In this document: positions 35,040-47,800 of the stretch, one piece after another | How the letters are laid out: the number at the start of each line of letters is the position of its first letter | Numbering within the stretch: position 1 is the stretch's first letter | Assembly: GCA_945910005.1 (NCBI GenBank) | Contig: OX246741.1 | Location: 44,352,170 to 44,416,169 of the forward strand | DNA from: Isoperla grammatica | Lineage: Eukaryota; Arthropoda; Insecta; Plecoptera; Perlodidae | Reading direction: 5' to 3' | Length of the DNA: 64,000 nt | Notes under the pieces: model-generated | The model's database searches: none | Seen by the model: only the letters and a program-made list of their open reading frames with translations | Told to the model about the DNA's origin: nothing | Translations under genes and position numbers: made by a program

Positions 35040-36488
35040 CCCGCTTATGCAATGTGTGGGAAAAGACATCGGGGAAAGTGCGGGAAGGTACCAAAATGTT
35101 TGTTGGGTAGGGTGGCATGTCACGCAAGAACAAAAAGGGCTATGTGAATGTGCAGGGTGACAGCGGGGGCCCTCTCATGTGTAACGGGCAACAGTGGGGT
35201 GTGACGTCACGCGGGAATTAAGAGGGCTGTGTGTCTGTGCAGGGTGACAGCGGCGGCCCTCTCATGTGTAACGGGCAACAGTGGGGTGTGACGTCACGTG
35301 GGAACTAAGAGGGCTGTGTGTCTGTGCAGGGTGACAGCGAGGGCCCGCTCTAGTGTAACGAGGAGCAGTGGTCTGTGACGTCACGCGGGAACTAAGAGGG
35401 CTGTGTGTCTGTGCAGGGTAACAGTGGGGGCCCGCTCATGTGTAACGGGTATCAGTGGGGTGTGAGGTCACGCGGGAACTAAGAGGGCTGTGTGTCTGTG
35501 CAGGGTGACAGCGGGGCCCGCTCATGTGTAACAGGCAACAGTGAGCTGTGACGTCACGCGGGAACTAAGAGGGCTGTGTGTCTGTGCAGGGTGACAGCGG
35601 GGGCCCGCTCATGTGTAACGGGCAACAGTGGGCTGTGACGTCACGCGGGAACTAAGAGGGCTGTGTGTCTGTGCAGGGTGACAGCGGGGGCCCGCTCATG
35701 TGTAACGGGCAACAGTGGGCTGTGACGTCACGCGGGAACTAAGAGGGCTGTGTGTCTGTGCAGGGTGACAGCGGGGGCCCACTCATGTGTAACGGGCAAC
35801 AGTGTGCTGTGACGTCACGCGGGAACTAAGAGGGCTGTGTGTCTGTGCAGGGTGACAGCGGGGGCCCGTTCATGTGTAACGGGCAACAGTGGGGTGTGAC
35901 GTCACGCGGGAAATAAGAGGGCTGTGTGTCTGTGCAGGGTAACAGTGGGGGCCCGCTCATGTGTAACAGGTAACAGTGGGCTGTGACGTAACGCGGGAAC
36001 TAAGAGGGCTGTGTGTCTGTGCAGGGTGACAGCGGGGGCCCGCTCATGTGTAACGGGCAACAGTGGGCTGTGACGTCACGCGGGAACTAAGAGGGCTGTG
36101 TGTCTGTGCAGGGTGACAGCGGGGGCCCGCTCATGTGTAACGGGCAACAGTGGGCTGTGACGTCACGCGGGAACTAAGAGGGCTGTGTGTCTGTGCAGGG
36201 TGACAGCGGGGGCCCACTCATGTGTAACGGGCAACAGTGTGCTGTGACGTCACGCGGGAACTAAGAGGGCTGTGTGTCTGTGCAGGGTGACAGCGGGGGC
36301 CCGTTCATGTGTAACGGGCAACAGTGTGCTGTGACGTCACGCGGGAACTAAGAGGGCTGTGTGTCTGTGCAGGGTAACAGTGGGGGCCCGCTCATGTGTA
36401 ACAGGTAACAGTGGGCTGTGACGTAACGCGGGAACTAAGAGGGCTGTGTGTCTGTGCAGGGTAACAGTGGGGGCCCGCTTATGTGTAA

Positions 36489-36679
36489 GGGCTGGTCCAC
36501 ACAGATTTTAAAGACATACGCTTTAAGGTTTAACGCGTAGTTGTAAAGTTGGATCATAGGAAACCCGTACTGGCGTTCACACAAAGTTTTAGTTTTAAGA
36601 CGTTGTTTTCATTGTTGTTTTTAAAACAACGTCTTAAAACCTTATGCATTATGTCCTACAAATCTGTGTGGACCAGCCT
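36489..36679. mobile_element. 191-bp MITE, copy 1, inside an array unit
   Basis: The termini are GGGCTGGTCCACACAGATTT and its near-perfect complement AAATCTGTGTGGACCAGCCT. TAA is duplicated on both sides (36486-36488 and 36680-36682), splitting GTGTAACGGG of the unit. The interior holds a strong second hairpin, TTTTAAGACGTTGTTTT / AAAACAACGTCTTAAAA. Short TIRs with a TWA-type 3-bp duplication fit the PIF/Harbinger superfamily. It is non-autonomous. Confidence 0.85.
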
Positions 36680-37377
36680 TAACGGGCAACAGTGGGGTGT
36701 GACGTCACGCGGGAACTAATAGGGCTGTGTGTCTGTGCAGGGTGACAGCGGGGGCCCGCTCATGTGTAACGGGCAACAGTGGGCTGTGACGTCACGCGGG
36801 AACTAAGAGGGCTGTGTGTCTGTGCAGGGTGACAGCGGGGGCCCGCTCATGTGTAACGGGCAACAGTGGGGTGTGACGTCACGCGGGAACTAATAGGGCT
36901 GTGTGTCTGTGCAGGGTGACAGCGGGGGCCCGCTCATGTGTAACGGGCAACAGTGGGGTGTGACGTCACGCGGGAACTATGAGGGCTGTGTGTCTGTGCA
37001 GGGTGACAGCGGGGGCCCGCTCATGTGTAACGGGCAACAGTGGGGTGTGACGTCACGCGGGAACTATGAGGGCTGTGTGTCTGTGCAGGGAGACAGCGGG
37101 GCCCGCTCATGTGTAACGGGCAACAGTGGGGTGTGACGTCACGCGGGAACTAAGAGGGCTGTGTGTCTGTGCAGGGTGACAGCGGGGGCCCGCTCATGTG
37201 TTCCGGGGAACACTGGGCTGTGACGTCACGCGGGAACTAAGAGTGCTGTGTGTCTGTGCAGGATGACAGCGGGGGCCCGCTCGTGTGTAACGGGCAACAG
37301 TGGGGTGTGACGTCACGCGGGAACTAAGAGGGCTGTGTATCTGTGCAGGGTGACAGCGGGGGCCCGCTCATGTGTAA

Positions 37378-37568
37378 GGGCTGGTCCACACAGATTTTAA
37401 AGACATACGATTTAAGGTTTAACGCGTAGTCGTAAAGTTGGATCATAGGAAACCCGTACTGGCCTTCACACAAAGTTTTAGTTTTAAGACGTTGTTTTCA
37501 TTGTTGTTTTTAAAACAACGTCTTAAAACCTTATGCATTATGTCTTACAAATCTGTGTGGACCAGTCT
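37378..37568. mobile_element. 191-bp MITE, copy 2
   Basis: Same position within the unit as copy 1 and nearly identical sequence; the 3' flank is mutated (TTTACGGG for TTAACGGG). It lies 889 bp from copy 1. Confidence 0.85.
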
Positions 37569-40500
37569 TTACGGGCTACAGTGGGGTGTGACGTCACGCG
37601 GGAACTAATAGGGCTGTGTGTCTGTGCAGGGTGACAGCGGGGGCCCGCTCATGTGTAACGGGCAACAGTGGGTTGTGACGTCACGCGGGAACTAAGAGGG
37701 CTGTGTGTCTGTGCAGGGTGACAGCGGGGGCCCGATCATGTGTAACGGGCAACAGTGGGGTGTGACGTCACGCGGGAACTAAGAGGGCAGTGTGTCTGTG
37801 CAGGGTGACAGCGGGGGCCCGCTCATGTGTAACGGGCAACAGTTGGTTGTGACGTCACGCGGGAACTAAGAGGGCTGTGTGTCTGTGCAGGGTGACAGCG
37901 GGGGCCCGCTCATGTGTAACGGGCAACAGTGGGCTGTGCCGTCACGCGGAAACTAAGAGGGCTGGTGTCTGTGCAGGGTGACAGCGGGGGCCCGCTCATG
38001 TGTAACGGGCAACAGTAGGGTGTGACGTCACGCGGGAACTAAGAGGGCTGGTGTCTGTGCAGGGTGACAGCGGGGGCCCGCTCATGTGTAACGGGCAACA
38101 GTGGGCTGTGACGTCACGCGGGAACTAAGAGGGCTGTGTGTCTGTGCAGGGTGACAGCGGGGACCCGCTCATGTGTAACGGGCAACAGTGTGCTGTGACG
38201 TCACGCGGGAACTAAAGGGGCTGTTTGTCAGTGCAGGGTGACAGCGGGGGCCCGCTCATGTGTAACGGGCAACAGTGTGCTGTGACGTCACGCGGGAACT
38301 AAGAGGGCTGGTGTCTGTGCAGGGTGACAGCGGGGGGCCGCTCATGTGTAACGGGCAACAGTAGGGTGTGACGTCACGCGGGAACTAAGAGGACTGTGTG
38401 TCTGTGCAGGGTGACAGCGGGGGCCCGCTCATGTGTAACGGGCAACAGTGTGCTGTGACGTCACGCGGGAACTAAGAGGGCTGGTGTCTGTGCAGGGTGA
38501 CAGCGGGGGCCCGCTTATGTGTTACGGGTAACAGTGGGGTGTGACGTCACGCGGGAACTAAGAGGGCTGTGTGCCTGTGCAGGGTGACAGCGGAGGCCCG
38601 CTCATGTGTAACGGGCAACAGTGTGCTGTGACGTCACGCGGGAACTAAGAGGGCTGGTGTCTGTGCAGGGTGACAGCGGGGGCCCGCTCATTGGAACGGG
38701 CAACAGTGGGGTGTGACGTCACGGAGGAACTAAGAGGGCTGTGTGTCTGTGCAGGGTGACAGCGGGGGCCCGCTCATGTGTAACGGGGAACAGTGGGGTG
38801 TGACGTCACGCGGGAACTAAGAGGGCTGTGTGTCTGTGCAGGGTGACAGTGGGGGCCCGCTCATGTGTAACGGGCAACAGTGGGGTGTGACGTCACGCGG
38901 GAACTAAGAGGGCTGTGTGTCTGTGCAGGGTGACAGCGGGGGCCCGCTCATGTGTAACGGGCAACAGTGGGGTGTGACGTCACGCGGGAACTAAGAGGGC
39001 TGTGTGTCTGTGCAGGATGACAGCGGGGGCCCGCTCATGTGTAACGGGCAACAGTGAGGTGTGACGTCACGCGGGAACTATGAGGGCTGTGTGTCTGTGC
39101 AGGGTGACAGCGGGGGCCCGCTCATGTGTAACGGGCAACAGTGGGGTGTGACGTCAAGTAAGAAGGCTGTGTGTCTGTGCAGGATGACAGCGGGGGCCCG
39201 CTCATGTGTAACGGGCAACAGTGGGGTGTGACGTCACGGAGGAACTAAGAGGGCTGTGTGTCTGTGCAGGGTGACAGCGGGGGCCCGCTCATGTGTAACG
39301 GGCAACAGTGGGGTGTGACGTCACGCGGGAACTAAGAGGGCTGTGTGTCTGTGCAGGGTGACAGCGGGGGCCCGCTCATGTGTAACGGGCAACAGTGGGG
39401 TGTGACGTCACGCGGGAACTAAGAGGGCTGTGTGTCTGTGCAGGGTGACAGCGGGGGCCCGCTCATGTGTAACGGGCAACAGTGAGGTGTGACGTCACGC
39501 GGGAACTATGAAGGCTGTGTGTCTGTGCAGGGTGACAGCGGGGGCCCGCTCATGTGTAACGGGCAACAGTGTGCTGTGACGTCACGCGGGAACTAAGAGG
39601 GCTGTGTGTCTGTGCAGGGTGACAGCGGGGGCCCGCTCATGTGTAACGGGCAACAGTGGGGTGTGACGTCACGCGGGAACTAAGAGGGCTGTGTGTCTGT
39701 GCAGGATGACAGCGGGGGCCCGCTCATGTGTAACGGGCAACAGTGAGGTGTGACGTCACGCGGGAACTATGAGGGCTGTGTGTCTGTGCAGGGTGACAGC
39801 GGGGGCCCGCTCATGTGTAACGGGCAACAGTGGGGTGTGACGTCAAGTAAGAAGGCTGTGTGTCTGTGCAGGATGACAGCGGGGGCCCGCTCATGTGTAA
39901 CGGGCAACAGTGGGGTGTGACGTCACGGAGGAACTAAGAGGGCTGTGTGTCTGTGCAGGGTGACAGCGGGGGCCCGCTCATGTGTAACGGGCAACAGTGG
40001 GGTGTGACGTCACGCGGGAACTAAGAGGGCTGTGTGTCTGTGCAGGGTGACAGCGGGGGCCCGCTCATGTGTAACGGGCAACAGTGGGGTGTGACGTCAC
40101 GCGGGAACTAAGAGGGCTGTGTGTCTGTGCAGGGTGACAGCGGGGGCCCGCTCATGTGTAACGGGCAACAGTGGGGTGTGACGTCACGCGGGAACTAAGA
40201 GGGCTGTGTGTCTGTGCAGGGTGACAGCGGGGGCCCGCTCATGTGTAACGGGCAACAGTGAGGTGTGACGTCACGCGGGAACTATGAAGGCTGTGTGTCT
40301 GTGCAGGGTGACAGCGGGGGCCCGCTCATGTGTAACGGGCAACAGTGTGCTGTGACGTCACGCGGGAACTAAGAGGGCTGTGTGTCTGTGCAGGGTGACA
40401 GCGGGGGCCCGCTCATGTGTAACGGGCAACAGTGGGGTGTGACGTCACGCGGGAACTAAGAGGGCTGTGTGTCTGTGCAGGTTGACAACGGGGGCCCGCT

Positions 40501-43500
40501 CATGTGTAACGGGCAACAGTGGACTGTGACGTCACGCGGCAACTAAGAGGGCTGGGTGTCTGTGCAGGGTGACAGCGGTGGCCCGCTCATGTGTTCCGGG
40601 GAACAGTGGGCTGTGACGTTACGCGGGAACTATGAGGGCTGTGTGTCTGTGCAGGGTGACAGCGGGGGCCCGCTCATGTGTAACGGGGAACAGTGGGCTG
40701 TGACGTCACGCGGGAACTAAGAGGGCTGTGTTCTGTGCAGGGTGACTCCGGGGTCCCGCTCATGTGTAACGGGGAACAGTGGGCTGTGACGTCACGCGGG
40801 AACTATGAGGGCTGTGTGTCTGTGCAGGGTGACAGCGGGGGCCCGCTCATGTGTAACGGGCAACAGTGGGCTGTGACGTCACGCGGGAACTAAGAGGGCT
40901 GTGTGTCTGTGCAGGGAGACAGCGGGGGCCCGCTCATGTGTAACGGGCAACAGTGGGGTGTGACGTCACGCGGGAACTAAGAGGGCTGTGTGTCTGTGCA
41001 GGGTGACAGTGGGGGCCCGCTCATGTGTAACGGGCAACAGTGGGCTGTGACGTTACGCGGGAACTATGAGGGCTGTGTGTCTGTGCAGGTTGACAGTGGG
41101 GGCCCGCTCATGTGTAACGGGCAACAGTGGGCTGTGACGTCACGCGGGAACTAAGAGGGCTGTGTGTCTGTGCAGCGTGACAGCGGGGGCCCGCTCATGT
41201 GTAACGGGCAACAGTGGGCTGTGACGTTACGCGGGAACTAAGAGGGCTGTGTGTCTGTGCAGGGAGACAGCGGGGGCCTGCTCATGTGTAACGGGCAACA
41301 GTGGGCTGTGACGTTACGCGGGAACTATGAGGGCTGTGTGTCTTTGCGGGGAGACAGCGGGGGCCCGCTCATGTGTAACGGGCAACAGCGGGCTGTGACG
41401 TTACGCGGGAACTAAGAGGGCTGTGTGTCTGTGCAGGGAGACAGCGGGGGCCCGCTCATGTGTTCCGGGGAACAGTGGGCTGTGACGTCACGCGGGAACT
41501 AAGAGTGCTGTGTGTCTGTGCAGGTTGACGGTGGGGGCCCGCTCATGTGTAACGGGCAACAGTGGGCTGTGACGTCACGCGGGAACTAAGAGGGCTGTGT
41601 GTCTGTGCAGGTTGACAACGGGGGCCCGGTCATGTGTAACGGGCAACAGTGGGTTGTGACGTCACGCGGGAACTAAGAGGGCTGTGTGTCTGTGCAGGTT
41701 GACAACGGGGGCCCGCTCATGTGTAACGGGCAACAGTGGGTTGTGACGTCACGCGGGAACTAAGGGGGCTGTGTGTCTGTGCAGGGTGACAACGGGGGCC
41801 CGCTCATGTGTAACGGGGAACAATGGGGTGTGACGTCACGCGGGAACCAAGAGTGCTGTGTGTCTGTGCAGGGTGACAGCAGGGGCCCGCTCATGTGTAA
41901 CAGGCAACAGTGAGCTGTTACGTACGCGGGAACTAAGAGGGCTGTGTGTCTGTGCAGGGTGACAGTGGGGGCCCGCTCATGTGTAATGGGGAACAGTGGG
42001 CTGTGACGTCACGCGGGAACTAAGAGGGCTGTGTGTCTGTGCAGGGTGACAGTGGGGGCCCGCTCATGAGTAACGGGGAACAGTGGGCTGTGATGTCACG
42101 CGGGAACTAAAAGGGCTGTGTGTCTGTGCAGGGTGACAGCAGGGGTCCGCTCATGTGTAACGGGGGGAAAGTGGGCTTTGACGTCACGCGGGAACTAAGA
42201 GGGCTGTGTGTCTGTGCAGGGTGACAGTGGGGGCCCGCTCATGTGTAACGGGGAACAGTGGGCTGTGATATCACGCGGGAACTAAGAGGGCTGTGTGTCT
42301 GTGCAGGGTGACAGCGGGGATCCGCTCATGTGTAACGGGGAACAGTGGGCTGTGACGTCACGCGGGAACTAAGAGGGCTGTGTGTCTGTGCAGGGTGACA
42401 GCGGGGCCCGCTCATGTGTAACGGGCAACAGTGGGCAGTGACGTCACGCGGGAACTAAGAGGGCTGTGTGTCTGTGCAGGGTGAAGCAAGGCCCGCTCAT
42501 GTGTAACGGGCAACAGAGGGGTGTGACGTCACGCGGGAACTAAGAGGGCTGTGTGTCTGTGCAGGGTGAAGCAAGGCCCGCTCATGTGTAACGGGCAACA
42601 GTGGGTTGTGACGTCACGCGGGTACTAAGAGAGCTGTGTGTCTGTGCAGGGTGACAGCGGGGGCCCGATCATGTGTAACGGGCAACAGTGGGCTGTGACG
42701 TCACGCGGGAACTAAGAGGGCTGTGTGTCTGTGCAGGGTGACAGCGGGGGCCCGCTCATGTGTAACAGGCAACAGTGGGCTGTGACGTCACGCGGGAACT
42801 AAGAGGGCTGTGTGTCTTTGCAGGGTGACAGCGGGGGCCCGCTCATGTGTAACGGGCAACAGTGGGCTGTGACGTCACGCGGGAACTAAGAGGGCTGTGT
42901 GTCTGTGCAGTGTGACAGCGAAGGGCCCGCTCATGTGTAACGGGCAACAGTGGGGTGCGACGTCACGCGGGAACTAAGAGTGCTGTGTGTCTGTGCAGGG
43001 TGACAGCGGGGGCCCGCTCATGTGTAACGGGCAACAGTGGGCTGTGACGTCACGCGGGTACTAAGAGGGCTGTGTGTCTGTGCAGGGTGACAGCGGGGCC
43101 CGCTCATGTGTAACGGGCAACAGTGTGCTGTGACGTCACGCGGGAACTAAGAGGGCTGTGTGTCTGTGCAGGGTGACAGCGGGGGCCCGTTCATGTGTAA
43201 CGGGCAACAGTGGGGTGTGACGTCACGCGGGAACTAAGAGGGCTGTGTGTCTTTGCAGGGTAACAGTGGGGGCCCGCTCATGTGTAACAGGTAACAGTGG
43301 GCTGTGACGTAACGCGGGAACTAAGAGGGCTGTGTGTCTGTGCAGGGTGACAGCGGGGGCCCGCTCATGTGTAACGGGCAACAGTGGGCTGTGACGTCAC
43401 GCGGGAACTAAGAGGGCTGTGTGTCTGTGCAGGGAGACAGCGGGGCCCGCTCATGTGTAACGGGCAACAGTGGGGTGTGACGTCACGCGGGAACTAAGAG

Positions 43501-43808
43501 GGCTGTGTGTCTGTGCAGGGTGACAGCGGGGGCCCACTCATGTGTAACGGGCAACAGTGTGCTGTGACGTCACGCGGGAACTAAGAGGGCTGTGTGTCTG
43601 TGCAGGGTGACAGCGGGGGCCCGTTCATGTGTAACGGGCAACAGTGTGCTGTGACGTCACGCGGGAACTAAGAGGGCTGTGTGTCTGTGCAGGGTAACAG
43701 TGGGGGCCCGCTCATGTGTAACAGGTAACAGTGGGCTGTGACGTAACGCGGGAACTAAGAGGGCTGTGTGTCTGTGCAGGGTAACAGTGGGGGCCCGCTT
43801 ATGTGTAA

Positions 43809-43999
43809 GGGCTGGTCCACACAGATTTTAAAGACATACGCTTTAAGGTTTAACGCGTAGTCGTAAAGTTGGATCATAGGAAACCCGTACTGGCGTTCAC
43901 ACAAAGTTTTAGTTTTAAGACGTTGTTTTCATTGTTGTTTTTAAAACAACGTCTTAAAACCTTATGCATTATGTCCTACAAATCTGTGTGGACCAGCCT
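43809..43999. mobile_element. 191-bp MITE, copy 3
   Basis: Exactly 7320 bp from copy 1 with the same flanks; the counterpart of copy 1 in higher-order repeat B. Confidence 0.85.
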
Positions 44000-44697
44000 T
44001 AACGGGCAACAGTGGGGTGTGACGTCACGCGGGAACTAATAGGGCTGTGTGTCTGTGCAGGGTGACAGCGGGGGCCCGCTCATGTGTAACGGGCAACAGT
44101 GGGCTGTGACGTCACGCGGGAACTAAGAGGGCTGTGTGTCTGTGCAGGGTGACAGCGGGGGCCCGCTCATGTGTAACGGGCAACAGTGGGGTGTGACGTC
44201 ACGCGGGAACTAATAGGGCTGTGTGTCTGTGCAGGGTGACAGCGGGGGCCCGCTCATGTGTAACGGGCAACAGTGGGGTGTGACGTCACGCGGGAACTAT
44301 GAGGGCTGTGTGTCTGTGCAGGGTGACAGCGGGGGCCCGCTCATGTGTAACGGGCAACAGTGGGGTGTGACGTCACGCAAGAACTATGAGGGCTGTGTGT
44401 CTGTGCAGGGAGACAGCGGGGCCCGCTCATGTGTAACGGGCAACAGTGGGGTGTGACGTCACGCGGGAACTAAGAGGGCTGTGTGTCTGTGCAGGGTGAC
44501 AGCGGGGGCCCGCTCATGTGTTCCGGGGAACACTGGGCTGTGACGTCACGCGGGAACTAAGAGTGCTGTGTGTCTGTGCAGGATGACAGCGGGGGCCCGC
44601 TCGTGTGTAACGGGCAACAGTGGGGTGTGACGTCACGCGGGAACTAAGAGGGCTGTGAATCTGTGCAGGGTGACAGCGGGGGCCCGCTCATGTGTAA

Positions 44698-44888
44698 GGG
44701 CTGGTCCACACAGATTTTAAAGACATACGATTTAAGGTTTAACGCGTAGTCGTAAAGTTGGATCATAGGAAACCCGTACTGGCCTTCACAAAAAGTTTTA
44801 GTTTTAAGACGTTGTTTTCATTGTTGTTTTTAAAACAACGTCTTAAAACCTTATGCATTATGTCTTACAAATCTGTGTGGACCAGTCT
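44698..44888. mobile_element. 191-bp MITE, copy 4
   Basis: Exactly 7320 bp from copy 2. Its 3' flank keeps the TAA that copy 2 has lost. Confidence 0.85.
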
Positions 44889-47800
44889 TAACGGGCTACA
44901 GTGGGGTGTGACGTCACGCGGGAACTAATAGGGCTGTGTGTCTGTGCAGGGTGACAGCGGGGGCCCGCTCATGTGTAACGGGCAACAGTGGGTTGTGACG
45001 TCACGCGGGAACTAAGAGGGCTGTGTGTCTGTGCAGGGTGACAGCGGGGGCCCGATCATGTGTAACGGGCAACAGTGGGGTGTGACGTCACGCGGGAACT
45101 AAGAGGGCAGTGTGTCTGTGCAGGGTGACAGCGGGGGCCCGCTCATGTGTAACGGGCAACAGTTGGTTGTGACGTCACGCGGGAACTAAGAGGGCTGTGT
45201 GTCTGTGCAGGGTGACAGCGGGGGCCCGCTCATGTGTAACGGGCAACAGTGGGCTGTGCCGTCACGCGGGAACTAAGAGGGCTGGTGTCTGTGCAGGGTT
45301 ACAGCGGGGGCCCGCTCATGTGTAACGGGCAACAGTAGGGTGTGACGTCACGCGGGAACTAAGAGGGCTGGTGTCTGTGCAGGGTGACAGCGGGGGCCCG
45401 CTCATGTGTAACGGGCAACAGTGGGCTGTGACGTCACGCGGGAACTAAGAGGGCTGTGTGTCTGTGCAGGGTGACAGCGGGGACCCGCTCATGTGTAACG
45501 GGCAACAGTGTGCTGTGACGTCACGCGGGAACTAAAAGGGCTGTTTGTCAGTGCAGGGTGACAGCGGGGGCCCGCTCATGTGTAACGGGCAACAGTGTGC
45601 TGTGACGTCACGCGGGAACTAAGAGGGCTGGTGTCTGTGCAGGGTGACAGCGGGGGGCCGCTCATGTGTAACGGGCAACAGTAGGGTGTGACGTCACGCG
45701 GGAACTAAGAGGACTGTGTGTCTGTGCAGGGTGACAGCGGGGGCCCGCTCATGTGTAACGGGCAACAGTGTGCTGTGACGTCACGCGGGAACTAAGAGGG
45801 CTGGTGTCTGTGCAGGGTGACAGCGGGGGCCCGCTTATGTGTTACGGGTAACAGTGGGGTGTGACGTCACGCGGGAACTAAGAGGGCTGTGTGCCTGTGC
45901 AGGGTGACAGCGGAGGCCCGCTCATGTGTAACGGGCAACATTGTGCTGTGACGTCACGCGGGAACTAAGAGGGCTGGTGTCTGTGCAGGGTGACAGCGGG
46001 GGCCCGCTCATGTGTAACGGGCAACAGTGGGCTGTGACGTCATGGGGGACCTAAGAGGGCTGTGTGTCTGTGCAGGGTGACAGCGGGGGCCCGCTCATGT
46101 GTAACGGGCAACAGTGTGTAGTGACGTCACGCGGGAACTAAGAGGGCTGTGTGTCTGTGCAGGGTGACAGCGGGGGCCCGCTCATGTGTAACGGGCAACA
46201 GTGGGGTGTGACGTCAAGTAAGAAGGCTGTGTGTCTGTGCAGGATGACAGCGGGGGCCAGCTCATTGGAACGGGCAACAGTGGGGTGTGACGTCACGGAG
46301 GAACTAAGAGGGCTGTGTGTCTGTGCAGGGTGACAGCGGGGGCCCGCTCATGTGTAACGGGGAACAGTGGGGTGTGACGTCACGCGGGAACTAAGAGGGC
46401 TGTGTGTCTGTGCAGGGTGACAGTGGGGGCCCGCTCATGTGTAACGGGCAACAGTGGGGTGTGACGTCACGCGGGAACTAAGAGGGCTGTGTGTCTGTGC
46501 AGGGTGACAGCGGGGGCCCGCTCATGTGTAACGGGCAACAGTGGGGTGTGACGTCACGCGGGAACTAAGAGGGCTGTGTGTCTGTGCAGGATGACAGCGG
46601 GGGCCCGCTCATGTGTAACGGGCAACAGTGAGGTGTGACGTCACGCGGGAACTATGAGGGCTGTGTGTCTGTGCAGGGTGACAGCGGGGGCCCGCTCATG
46701 TGTAACGGGCAACAGTGGGGTGTGACGTCAAGTAAGAAGGCTGTGTGTCTGTGCAGGATGACAGCGGGGGCCCGCTCATGTGTAACGGGCAACAGTGGGG
46801 TGTGACGTCACGGAGGAACTAAGAGGGCTGTGTGTCTGTGCAGGGTGAAAGCGGGGGCCCGCTCATATGTAACGGGCAACAGTGGGGTGTGACGGCACGC
46901 GGGAACTAAGAGGGCTGTGTGTCTGTGCAGGGTGACAGCGGGGGCCCGCTCATGTGTAACGGGCAACAGTGGGGTGTGACGTCACGCGGGAACTAAGAGG
47001 GCTGTGTGTCTGTGCAGGGTGACAGCGGGGGCCCGCTCATGTGTAACGGGCAACAGTGAGGTGTGACGTCACGCGGGAACTATGAAGGCTGTGTGTCTGT
47101 GCAGGGTGACAGCGGGGGCCCGCTCATGTGTAACGGGCAACAGTGTGCTGTGACGTCACGCGGGAACTAAGAGGGCTGTGTGTCTGTGCAGGGTGACAGC
47201 GGGGGCCCGCTCATGTGTAACGGGCAACAGTGGGGTGTGACGTCACGCGGGAACTAAGAGGGCTGTGTGTCTGTGCAGGTTGACAACGGGGGCCCGCTCA
47301 TGTGTAACGGGCAACAGTGGACTGTGACGTCACGCGGCAACTAAGAGGGCTGGGTGTCTGTGCAGGGTGACAGCGGTGGCCCGCTCATGTGTTCCGGGGA
47401 ACAGTGGGCTGTGACGTTACGCGGGAACTATGAGGGCTGTGTGTCTGTGCAGGGTGACACCGGGGGCCCGCTCATGTGTAACGGGGAACAGTGGGCTGTG
47501 ACGTCACGCGGGAACTAAGAGGGCTGTGTTCTGTGCAGGGTGACTCCGGGGTCCCGCTCATGTGTAACGGGGAACAGTGGGCTGTGACGTTACGCGGGAA
47601 CTATGAGGGCTGTGTGTCTGTGCAGGGTGACAGCGGGGGCCCGCTCATGTGTAACGGGCAACAGTGGGCTGTGACGTCACGCGGGAACTAAGAGGGCTGT
47701 GTGTCTGTGCAGGGAGACAGCGGGGGCCCGCTCATGTGTAACGGGCAACAGTGGAGTGTGACGTCACGCGGGAACTAAGAGGGCTGTGTGTCTGTGCAGG

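Larger units (their letters stand above)
35763..43105 (+). repeat. Higher-order repeat copy A within array 2 (~7.3 kb)
   Basis: From about 35763 on, unit variants follow the same order as from about 43083, at an offset of 7320 bp at the left end. The offset is exactly 7320 for both insertions at 36489 and 37378 and for the unusual unit CTGTTTGTCAGTGCAGG (38221 versus 45541). Copy A contains an extra ~690-bp internal duplication, seen as AGTAAGAAGG units at 39157 and 39846. Confidence 0.85.
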
